From contig JAHRBS010000005.1 in assembly GCA_024305745.1 (NCBI GenBank), forward strand, positions 1,116,001 to 1,180,000: a stretch of DNA of 64,000 nucleotides. Direction: 5' to 3'. A model generated the notes under the pieces. The model had not been told where the DNA came from. It did no database searches and worked only from the letters and a program-made list of their open reading frames with translations. Position 1 is the first letter of the stretch, and each line of letters begins with the position of its first letter. Positions 22,928-33,048 of the stretch are shown here, one piece after another. Position numbers and translations under genes: made by a program. Source of the stretch: Polyporus tsugae (lineage: Eukaryota > Basidiomycota > Agaricomycetes > Polyporales > Polyporaceae).

Positions 22928-24047
22928 GCGGATGGATTGAGGATGTAAGGTCAGCGTCAGTCTGTACAGTGTCGTTAAGTAACGAGTACCGGTCGTGGGT
23001 AGAATATCTGCCATCGCGCGAATGCGAGTGTATTATGTGCGTCGGCCCATTTCCCAGGTCACGAGTCGATTCTGACCGTCGCTTCTTTCCGAAGATGTAT
23101 CATGTTGTTGTCTCGTCTATGCTGGGAAGCTTTTCGGGCTTCTTCACTCAACCGCAACTTCCTCTGGGTTCCGTGCTGTGGGCCACTCCAGATTTCATCG
23201 CCCTAACAAGGATGTTTGAATCTTGTCAAGGTCTTGATGACGTATGCATCGCCGCTGTCCCCGAGATTCTCTCATCCTGCACGTTGCTTGGTCTCCTGAT
23301 ACTGATACTCTCTTCTTCGATTTAGCCGCAGCGCCGGGTCTCGTTCGCTAGAAGCGTAGAAGTTAGGAAGTGCAACGTTCTGCGTGTATTTAGCGCCTCC
23401 TGGACGCCACGCTTTCTTCTCCGTTCTCATCAGCCTTATTCGATCTCTTTATCGTGGTTGTCGAGGAGAGAATGCGCTGCGTCGTGCTGGCGCCCTCGCC
23501 CAATACGCGAGGCGGACAGGTTGGATGCGATGACGATGACTTCAAGACATTTACGTTCCAGCGAGCAGCTCAGTCCTTTCCTCTACTTCTTCCATGTCCA
23601 GCGAGAAGCGAGATGGTACGTTATTCCACCTTCGCGTTGTGTTCCGTGAAGATGAAATCTACTTCCGTCCAGGCTTCTCCCTGTCCTCGCCCATCTTTTT
23701 CGAGCACAGACTTTTGCTTGATATGGCGACTGTGAGCCCCAGCTGAGCCAGTAGTAGGACGTGGGAGGCCCGCCCAACCACAGATGACTGATGTTTGAGG
23801 CTTCGTCAGGGCGTGGAGACGGAGATAACTTCGCCCGTGGTGTGCGTGCCCCCAGTTCCCCTCTCTCGTTCTGTCTGCTCCTTGTGTGCTCCCTCCAGCG
23901 CCGACAGTCCATACGGATACTCAAGGCCACGAGTAGCGATCATATAGGGGGAGGTAGTTCGCGAGACACACCCTGCCATGCATGTCGCTTGCTCGCTCCT
24001 CTCTTTTCTCCCTCGGGTAGTCTCGTGTACTGCTGGCGCTCACCTCA
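22928..24047. other. Intergenic, no gene seen
   Basis: 1.1 kb without a supported gene. A possible short upstream exon for DUF6533 paralogue C, starting at an ATG near 23977, cannot be confirmed. Confidence 0.4.
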
Positions 24048-25716
24048 ATGCCTACGCAGGCCGAAATCTATTGCATCGTGGCTTCCACAGGTGCGTGCTC
24101 AATGGCGTAATGTGATGTGTCGCACGGCGAGTGATGACCTTCTCATCCTACTATACCAGCTTTGTTATGGTTTGACTGGGCTCTCACGTTTTCGGTCGAG
24201 GTGCAACGGATATGGAAGCGGAGGTTCACTGGCGCGACGGTGGTGTATCTCCTCAACCGGTATACAGCCCTGTTCGAACGGATCCTGCTCATCATGGGGG
24301 TACTATTGTGGAACATGAGTGATCAGAGGTACAGTCCCCAATACCCTGTCCACACCTATCCCCGCTGACATTGCCCGTGCGCGAGCGTAGTTGCGGAGGA
24401 CTAACTCGCGCAGACGACGCGGTTCTCGCGCTGAACTATCTTGCGTTTGCCGGTGAGTCTGTGCCTTCACCTCGAGTCTGCGTGCCCGGCCTCACCGAAA
24501 ACGCCAGCTTTCACGATCCTGCGCGTGTATGCTGTGTGGGGACGAGACTGGAAGCCGCTCCTCGTGGTGATACCCCTGAGCTTTGCGAGGCCGCTACTAT
24601 TCATAGTGAGTTGTTACGTGCGCGTAGCAGTCTTGTGCGACCCGCTCAGCACGCTCTAGGCAGGCAACGTGTTTTACATGCCTGTGCAAGGCGGCCCTCC
24701 GTTCGGCTGCATGCGCATTTACACGCTCCCCGATGAAATGATGTCAAAGTATGTGTTACTCCAGTACCGGTCATTTTTATTGTTCTTATTACACCTTCCG
24801 AGCTCAGATGTGGGTAGGTTCTCTTCGAGGTCCGCAAAAGCCGTCGGACTAAGCGTGGCCCGGCAGTCGAGACGATATCGATAGTGACAACCGTCACGTC
24901 GGAAGGCATCTTCCTCGCGTTGACTTGGATTCGAACGTACGGGATCAAGAGAGACTGTTCGCGTTTAGGCGTGTATGCGCCACTAACGACCCTGCTTCTG
25001 CGAGACGGTGGGTCCTGTGTCTCCACATGCTGTTGAATAGGACCTGAATGATGGCCTCACTAGGGACAGCTTACTTCGCGTATGCCAAGCCTCGTTAACT
25101 CCTTCAGGCAACCGAGCCGCTGATGATTAACATTGTCAGCACTTTATTCCCGGGCAAGATCGTGGCTATCATCTCTGACCTGGTGCGTAAGCCTTCCCTC
25201 TATCTGCACACGTATTCACATCGCACATAGAGCGCCTTCGTATGTTTCTACCATTCATGTGAAGGACCATCGGGGCTTACCTTCGGCCTAGCCTAGCCTG
25301 TTTCTGCGTATTTGGCCATACTTTGACGAATCGTGCGTCCGAGTTCCCCAACTATACCGTAGTCACAATCTAACACTACGGACAGGCTCACCGTCTGCTT
25401 CCTCTGTCGCTTCATGCTCGATCTCCGTGGTGTCTACTTCTCAGACGACATAGAGAACGAGCTCGACAAGACCATGCACCTCTCCACCATCCATTTCACG
25501 TCAAGTGTCGTCGGCAACCTTGGCGCAACCTTGAGGGGTCGCCTCCACCATGATGACTTACACGAAGACATGGCGCGCGACGTCGATTCTCATGCAAGCA
25601 CGCTCTGTTGCGATGACGATAACGACGATGACGATGAGCTCCCAGAGTTCGCGGGTGACCCGTTCAAGGCAGGGATCCAGGTGCCGCTGGACGTGCGCCA
25701 TTGCCTGCCTTGCTGA
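24048..25716 (+). pseudogene. DUF6533 membrane protein, paralogue C, with one lesion
   Basis: Exons 24048-24090, 24160-24328, 24391-24452, 24508-24605, 24660-24748, 24808-24809 (2 nt), 24867-25007 and 25064-25079 join in frame and match paralogues A and B block by block: ALLWFDWALTFSVEVQRIW-type core, LRVYAVWGRDWKPLL, FYMPVQGGPPFGC, LALTWIRTYGIKRD. The next intron, 65 nt in B, is here at most 28-38 nt, and the following hydrophobic exon (LMINIVSTLFPGK) is one base out of frame, so a deletion around 25080-25117 probably broke the gene. Beyond it the 3' exons are again intact: WPYFDES, then CRFMLDLRGVYF and VVGNLGATL to a stop at 25714-25716. A sequencing or assembly error at the lesion would restore an intact gene. 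Confidence 0.6.
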
Positions 25717-26114
25717 CTCAAACCAAACCGAGGTGAGTGCTCGTACATTTTAGATGAGGCCGTCAGTCGCTGAAACGAAGCAAGCCTATAGGAAAATTGT
25801 TGTGCTATAGTGTATCATGCTAAGGACTAACATGACTTGCGATCATAATGTACGTGGTGCGTCTCGTGGTCATGCGGAGAGACGACTTGGGAGCAGGAAG
25901 GCTGCCGGTTATAGGACTGGTGTACTGTTTTATGTGATATCGTCTTCGTCACGCTGCTGCCTGCCATGGCCCGGGCTGCGGTCGGTCCGGCGCTAGCGAT
26001 GGGTAACGATTAAGGGGAGGGTGTGCGCGGTACTATGTACGCCATCGTGTATGTATGTTCTATGTCTTCCTTCTTGTCTCCGAGTCTTGGGAAAGCCCAT
26101 ACTGACGCATAGCG
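25717..26114. other. Intergenic between DUF6533 copies
   Basis: No coding signal seen. Confidence 0.5.
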
Positions 26115-26640
26115 ATGTCTTGGCAAGTCGAGAACTGTTACATCGTGGGTTCACAGGTGAGCGCCCCGATGTGTCGTGTTATACAGCGAACTTTAATGGT
26201 TTATCTAATACCACCGTACCAGCTTTGTCGTGGCTTTTTTGACTGGACCGTCACGAGCTGTGGAAATATGGAAATGGAAGTTTACTGGTGCGACGGTAGC
26301 ATACCTCCTCACCTGGATCTGAAATATTTAGAGTTTTCCGGTGCGTCTGTATCTTCTCCCACTGGAGTCTGTGTATCTGACGTCATCTAAAGCATCCGCT
26401 TTCATGGTCCGCCGGCGCACTTTTATATGCGGTGTGGGCACAGGACTGGAAGTCGCTTCTCGTGATGATATCCACGAGCTCAACTAGGCCGTTATATTCA
26501 CCGTTAGTCGCCACCGAAACACCAGGGAGCTGTACCCTGACATCTCCCCGCTCCCATTCGAGGGATATGCGAAGCAGTTCTACAGCATGCAGGATCCAGG
26601 CTCAGTTTTCCACCGAGAGAGGTGAGGGGAGGGAAAGTCG
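26115..26640 (+). pseudogene. DUF6533 fragment, paralogue D
   Basis: Starts with an exon-like MSWQVENCYIVGSQ followed by a donor, then an acceptor before LCRGFFDWTVT, recognisable as a degraded version of the DUF6533 core (LLWFDWALTF in paralogue C). Further on, WAQDWKSLLVMIST resembles WGRDWKPLLVVIPL. Frames change several times and the 3' third of the gene is missing. A dead duplicate at the end of the cluster. Confidence 0.6.
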
Positions 26641-26983
26641 AGGGTAAATACGATGCATATGTTGGTCAGCAGTAGCATTCTTGGAGTTCTTTCTTGCACG
26701 CCAATATGACCCTACCAGTGTACGACACCTGAACACCTTGTTTCCAAAGGAGATCGTGTCCCGAATTTCCTACCCGATACGGTGATACAAACCCACAAAA
26801 GTACTAGTTACAGAAATGATGCCCTTAATCGCTGAACGAAGCAAGGCTATCGTAAAAAGCGTTGCGGTACCCGGGCCTAGCCACAAATCATTACGTGGCC
26901 GAAAAGTCTTGTCATCGTGTACAGAGACTCGTGAGCAAGCAAGCAAACTACTCTGGATCACAGAAATAATGTAGTACCGCGTG
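26641..26983. other. Intergenic
   Basis: 3' flank of the PL8 gene; no gene seen. Confidence 0.4.
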
Positions 26984-29900
26984 TTATATCACCTTCGTCA
27001 CGCTGCTCCCGGCGACGCCTCCGCTCGGAAGCTCAAAAAGAAGGGTCTTGGTGCAATCACTTCCCCATCCTCTGGGTCTCCATCCCAGAAGGCCGACTTC
27101 GACCGTGAGGTTAAGCGTCGGCACGGTCTGTGACGGGTCCGAGACGGTGACATTGCCGTCGTCGAGCTTGTAGATGACCACTGAGTTCGCCGACGCCTGG
27201 ACGGTGATCGGCGCGTCGAACAGCCCAGGCACGAACGTGACGGAGCCACCTTGTGCGTCCCAGAACACGAACATCGCCGTGCGGTGCCTCGCGTCGAACA
27301 CGGCCGACACAGACGCATCATTTTGGACGGTGTACACCTGAAGCTGCGTCTCCAGGCTCTTCCGGTGGAACTCCTTCAGCGTCGTCGCCGGGTATGCGGT
27401 GTACGCAACGGGAACGTCGAGCTGCGAGCCCGCACCGTGGTTGATCCACGCGGAGAAGAGATCGACGGTGATGTTGCCCACGGTCGAGATGCCGATGGAG
27501 GCCCAGTTGCCCGAGCGCGCCCCGAAGTCGACTGCGAGGTCGAACTGCCCGTCGAGGAACCCGTAGTCGAACGTGTACCCTACACCGTCATGCCAGAGGG
27601 AGCGCGGACGCGAGAAGTTGCCCCCTTCCGTCAGTGCGCGACCGTCGACGTACACCTCGCCGTTCAGACGCTTCTGGTCGAGGACAGAGATGACGGGGTT
27701 CGCCTCAGGAGAGGTCGAATTGACGCTGGAGATGAGGATGTGTTGCACATCGTCGTCGAGGAAGAACCATGCTTTCTGGAAGTTGAGGCTGCCCAAGTAC
27801 GGGTTCGTGTACCGCATCGCTGCGACCCCAACGTTGCCGTCGGAGGCGCCACCGACAAAGGCCTGGACCCCCGCCCACTGGGTTCGGCTGCAGGTGAGCG
27901 GGGTGGCGTTGTAGTCGAGGGTAGTGCCTGGGATCACTATTCCGTAGAGGTCAGGTATGAGGTGAATAGGAGTCATTAGCTTTAACTATAACCCACGATT
28001 CCAGTCCCATGCTGCAGCGATGTCCTCGTATTCGTTACCGTGCAAGTAGGTATACAGGGTCCCATCGGAGAGGTGGAAGCCAAGGGGCTGCGGCATAGAA
28101 AACGGTTACTTATGCAAGCCGTCTCAACCTAAACAAAGAACCTACGTTCTGTGAATTGACACATTCCGTGTTCGTTGTGCGGTTCGAGTACATCCGTAGC
28201 GTGGTCACATATCCCGGGCCCCGTTGCACCTTTCGGACACGTCCCCATCAGAACCATCAACATTGCATAACGCATGCGGCCGTAAGAGCTCACCATGTAA
28301 TCGTTGGTATAGAACATGCGGTTCCCGTTGATGTCACCGGCGTTGGCAGTACTGCTATTCACAGCGAAGCTCTCGGCCACCGACGAGATCGTCTCTGAGC
28401 CCCACAAATCGCCGATCTCCTGGATCTGCGAGACGTTCATATCTAAGCTCGCTGTTGCTCTAACAATGCTCGTGAGAAAGATCGATATGAAAGTAGACCA
28501 TCAACTGCGTACTGGCCGTCCGATACGGGAAAGGTGATGAAGCGCGGCAAAACGCTCTGTTGCGGCACGTAAGTATCGATCAGCAGTCAGTCTGGGATGG
28601 CACTGCGGCAGACACACTCACAAAATCCCAGTGTCGCACCCCAGTGATGACATTGCGGTACACCATCCACAAATCGCCGTCTAGCAGCGTTTCGAACGCG
28701 CTCTGCGAGCTCGTGTTCGCATTCTGCGCCGAGTACGCCGTACCCGCTGCCGCGATCTCCAGCGCGAGGACATCGTTAGTGCTTCAAACGAAAGTTGCCA
28801 CCATCAGCTCCTCGTTCTGCCGCCCATGCCAGCGTAACACTCCAACCGGAAATCACTCACTAGTCCTTCCCGTAATTCCCGTTGTATATGATGCCCCCAT
28901 GCTGTCCAAAGCTCCCGTCCGCCCTGATTCCGTCCGCCCGCACGGCGTTCTGCACGAGGACCTCGCTGTGAATCCGCTGGTACCCCGCCGCGACGAGCGT
29001 CGCGTTCCCCGTCAGCAGCCCTCCGTCGATCCCGATCTTCGCCACATCAAGCGTGTTCGCGCCGGTGAGGTACCCCAGGCCGTTCACGTTGCGCCCGAAC
29101 GTGCCGAACGAGCGACCGAGGATGTTCGTGCAGTTGCTGAGCTGTGTTACGGTGAGGTGCGCAGCGCCGACGAGGTTGCAGGTCTCGCCGACGAGCGCGG
29201 GGACGCCGATGATCTGCGTGCATGTGTGGGAGAACGAGGGCGGAGCGGGGAGGTTAGCGAGGCGGAGCGAAAGCGGAGACGGCGATCGGGGGAATGCTGG
29301 ATCATGCAGCGGGTTCAGTACTTACGTTGGAGAACCAATTCGTGTTCCAAAACCCGGGGGTGCCACACGGGCAGGCGGCGAGTCCGCCTTGGTCGAGACA
29401 CGCCGGGTCGGTGAAGTCGTTGAGGAACCAGTAGTCCAGAGCGCTTGAGATGGCGTTGAGCAGGGACGAGTCGTTTACGTAGTTCGAGTCATTCGCGAGG
29501 CCGCCGTGCCAGGCAGCCGCCATGACCACTACAGGAGCATTGTGAGCAATACGATCACTATGCTCGCCACGTTCGTACCTACCGAGTCGCTGCCAGTGAC
29601 CTTCCGCAGGCCTGCAAATGCCATCAGTTATAGATTGGACAACGCATCCCTTCAAGGACGCTCACCAGTTTGCACGGCGCGCCGTACAGCCAGTTGTATA
29701 GTCGATCTCGGAGTCGGGCCACTTTCCATCGTCCTCAAGTGTTGACAGCCTTGATTACAATAATGTACCTTTTAGTACCAAGTCCGAGGTTAGTGGTTAA
29801 TGGCTAATTGAAACGCACCACGAAGCTACGTTGTTAGCGTCGCCGATACCTCCGATAACAATTGAAAGCCGGCGATCGAGGATGGTGGCGATGTCGGCGG

Positions 29901-30294
29901 CAGTGCCTGGATCTGACGACTGTGTTGGGTGGCTGGCATCAGCCGTTGTTGGGCTTGTAGATGTGACCGACGACGAGGCAGTTAATCCAGGGGTGGAGGT
30001 ACCTATTAGAGATGCCGCGGTTGACGTTGCAGATTCCGTCGCGTTCGCAGCGGACACCGAAGAGTACGAAGTGGACGATGCTGCCCTGGAAGACGTTGTA
30101 GACACATTGCTCGAAGTCGTGAGGTTCGAGCTCGAGGTTGCGCTAGAGATGGAAATTGGCTGGGAAGTCGACGCTGAAGCCGAATTCGAACCAGTGCCGC
30201 TGGAGAGTGACAGCGAGGAACCCGCCAAAGCGGCACTATAGGCGCCCTGCAGGAAATACGGGAGGAGAGCGAGGCCTGGCGGGAGGGCGACCAT
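26984..30294 (-). CDS. Secreted polysaccharide lyase family 8 (hyaluronate/chondroitin/xanthan lyase-like, 876 aa)
   Basis: Eleven exons: 30294-29819, 29749-29666, 29611-29583, 29528-29326, 29213-28861, 28781-28622, 28556-28513, 28447-28294, 28229-28146, 28087-27997 and 27936-26984; 2631 nt in frame. A signal peptide (ALPPGLALLPYFLQGAYSAA) is followed by about 115 Ser/Thr-rich residues, then the PL8 alpha toroid: WPDSEIDYTTGC, NDFTDPACLDQ, LGYLTGANTLDVAKIG, DGSFGQHGG and YNGNYGKDYTNDV. His (about 369) and Tyr (about 378) keep the nine-residue spacing of the catalytic pair in bacterial hyaluronate lyase, and Asn (about 317) is a likely third. RGPGYVTTLRMYSNRT and LSDGTLYTYL lead into the beta-sandwich part (LIPGTTLDY). 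The enzyme would cleave uronic-acid polysaccharides by beta-elimination outside the cell; the substrate is not readable. The join 28513/28447 is the least certain. Confidence 0.88.
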
Positions 30295-31415
30295 ACTTAC
30301 TCGACAGCGCGGAGAGCAGCACAAGCCACGCAGATTCGCCGTGGGGCGGAGATTCCCTGAGCCGGTAGAGAGGGGCAAGGGTGGCAGATTGGCTTCGTAG
30401 CTTTAAGGGCGTCGCGCACGCCGTGACAGCCGCGGTGGAAGAGCGGCGCGAAGCACCGGAAGCACGGTGGTATGATGCGATTCGAACGATGGGCGGAAGG
30501 AAGCGCTTCTCCATAGTGGGCGAGCGTATGCGTGTGTAGCCAGCCGCCTTCGGCCTTCGAGGCGATCGTCCAGGCTCGGCAGCCGTACCCAGTTGCGAGC
30601 ATGGTCCATATCAGGCGTCGAAGCGGAACCACAACAGGAGACCCAGAGGAGACCACATTCGCCGATCCGCTGCCCCAATGCGTTCGATGTGAAGTGAGTA
30701 CATCGCCACGTGGTTGAAAAACCATGCGTACGATGCTTCCCTCGAGACGTGGCTTTCGGGTCGGTGGGTATTAGACCCAAATGCGTCCGCGCTCGATTGC
30801 CCTGGTCCGGAGACCACAGAGCTGGCGCTGTGGACGGCGAGCGGTGTCACATGGGCGGCTGGCAGGACAAGTGACAGGAAGTCCAGGCACCCAAGGGAGA
30901 ACTTCTTCGTGCCAAGCTAAAGTTTACGCGATGCTGGGGGTATGATCAATGCGCGCCGGGCTACTAGGGGATGGAAGTGAGAGTTCATCGCAAAACCGAG
31001 TACGTTCTCGCCGCTGGCCACACGTGGCAGATGGTCTTGGTATGAGCCAAATGCTTCGAGCATGCGAAATTGCTTGCGCACGCCAGAGGGGGCTCTCCTG
31101 GAGGAGTCTACGGTCGTCCAAGCCAGTCTTTCTCGATAGCTGTAAGTTGTAAGTTGTAAGCCATATTTTATGCCAGAGTCAATGAAAGCGCCTTCACCGA
31201 GCTTTCGCCGGCGGCCGTTTCCCCTTTGGAGGAGCAGCAGCTCATGCGGCCCGATCGAACGGAATTTAGAAAACGACAAGCAGCGACCGTCGGTTGGTAG
31301 GCATGAAGTAGGAGGCAATGGGTCAGGGCGGAAAACTTCACGAATGCATCAAGTCAACCCCAAGCCGCTACTCATAGGCGCTGTATAGATATACAAGGAA
31401 AGGTGTACCAGTGTA
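30295..31415. other. Intergenic, no supported gene
   Basis: Promoter region of the PL8 gene at the left. A 133-codon minus ORF at 30917-31318 has no recognisable feature; I do not call it. Confidence 0.4.
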
Positions 31416-31489
31416 GGCCGGCTAGCTCAGTTGGTTAGAGCGTGGTGCTAATAACGCCAAGGTCGTCGGTTCGATCCCGGCGTTGGCCA
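31416..31489 (+). tRNA. tRNA-Ile (anticodon AAU)
   Basis: A complete cloverleaf can be folded without an intron: acceptor stem GGCCGGC pairs with GTTGGCC (two G-U pairs), D arm GCTC/GAGC, anticodon stem TGGTG/CGCCA with loop CTAATAA (anticodon AAT), T arm GTCGG-TTCGATC-CCGGC, discriminator A. A T-rich tract (TTTTTCTTCTT) follows within 10 nt and would serve as the RNA polymerase III terminator. The A and B boxes are present in the D and T arms. Confidence 0.95.
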
Positions 31490-33048
31490 ACTTTTTCTTC
31501 TTGGCTACAGTGAGTTCCCGTTATTTCCAATTTTTTGTCGTCAGTTTATTAATTGATCAGACTGAAGAGAAGCTTATATACGATCATACAAATTTGATCG
31601 ACTTATAAACGTCTGGCTCTTGTCGCTTACAGTGTAACAGTAGCGCCGCATAGCCGAGACGAGGTCGTACCTTGCACTCGGAGTCCAATCAGTGTCCAAC
31701 TTTCAGTCACTCCGTCTCTCGGGGCACAATTTGTTCGTCCGCATCCCAGTCAACTCCAACAAGATATCTCTCCAACCACAACCTCTCCGTCTCCACCGTA
31801 AGGCCCGGCTTCACACACCATAACGCCCAAGCGACTCATCACTTCCGTTGCTCCACACCAACAAGTTTTCCGCAAGGTACCCCAAAACTTGGAGCGTTCC
31901 AGGCCGCTCTGGTGTCATGACCCCGCAGTACCTGAACTAGATTAATATATCGTCTATTTACTTTTATAGTCTAGCAAATCACCAAGGCGGTTCCTGGTTG
32001 CTCGGAAACCGCGGCACTTGCACTCCCGGACACTGCGCGACGATGCCTCGCAATGATCCCCGTACTTAAAATTATTACCCACCCGTCGTGCCGTGATTTG
32101 TTGACATGAGTTGACGACGAATACTTGCCTGTTTCAGACCTGACCTGCCTCTAGAGACTTGCCTAGGCCAACAGACTCGGCGAGTGAGTCCTGCAGCTGT
32201 ATGTATGCAGGGCCAGCAAAGTACTGCAGGCTGCAGCTATGCACTCTTGCGGTTGCTACATAGTAGCCGCTCACAGCGGCTGGCTGATCATGAACGGGTG
32301 CCGTTTGGCGGGCCTGTTTCATTGGCGGAGAATTGTCTATCAGAAGCTTGCCTCGAAATTCTAACAAGGTAAATCCGCACTACCGTCTTGCCACGATGAG
32401 AGGGACAGACTAAATACCAATATTTGCTAGATGAAAACGACTGCAGATGCGTGCGATACTGCGAGAGGACAGGATCGATCGTCATCCTCGTCTGATAATG
32501 GCCAGCAACGGATCAGGACTAACTTGGTATTACGGATGCAAGCTGGGGTTGTACTTTGAAGCGTCTGCGACCCCGGCTTCGACTTCTTTGCAGGGCATCC
32601 ACTCGCCATCGGTTTCATCCAACACATGGTTGAAGCTAATTGAACCCGTGGTCGCCGGTGAGCCTATAGGTATTACCTTAACACCTTCTCAAAACGCACT
32701 CGCGATTGCGACACTTCGTTCAGAAGTACCCTTCAGGGCTAAACCGTGCTGTTGTGCCGGAGCGCCAAGTCCTTTTTGGCAACAAGTGCCCGCCGCGACA
32801 GTTGTCGATGATATAGGCTTGACCCTCATCCCACACAGTCAGACTTCAGTACGTTTACACCGTGTCCAAATCCTCCGCAGATTAGCGAATGCGCTACTAC
32901 CAATGTGCGAGAACATTGAGGACTCCACCACGCTCATCCGTTCCGGCGTTCTCGCTCCCACGTCGCCTATAAGAGCTCAACGATTTGTCCCCCACACCCG
33001 AACGCATCCGTCCCTTTATCAACTTCCCTGCTGTACGTCCCCCCCGCC
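31490..33048. other. Intergenic, P450 promoter side
   Basis: 1.56 kb without a supported gene. Includes an AT-rich stretch at 31900-32120. Confidence 0.5.

Noticed and set aside
25080..25117. Very short intron (28-38 nt) rescuing DUF6533 paralogue C
   Set aside because: Neither possible acceptor gives the needed phase, and the size is below the normal intron minimum seen in this window (about 48 nt).
27251..27979. 242-codon plus ORF opposite the last PL8 exon
   Set aside because: Antisense shadow; no family resemblance, and the minus strand is clearly PL8.
30917..31318. 133-codon minus ORF upstream of the tRNA
   Set aside because: No domain, no splice context and composition unlike neighbouring genes.
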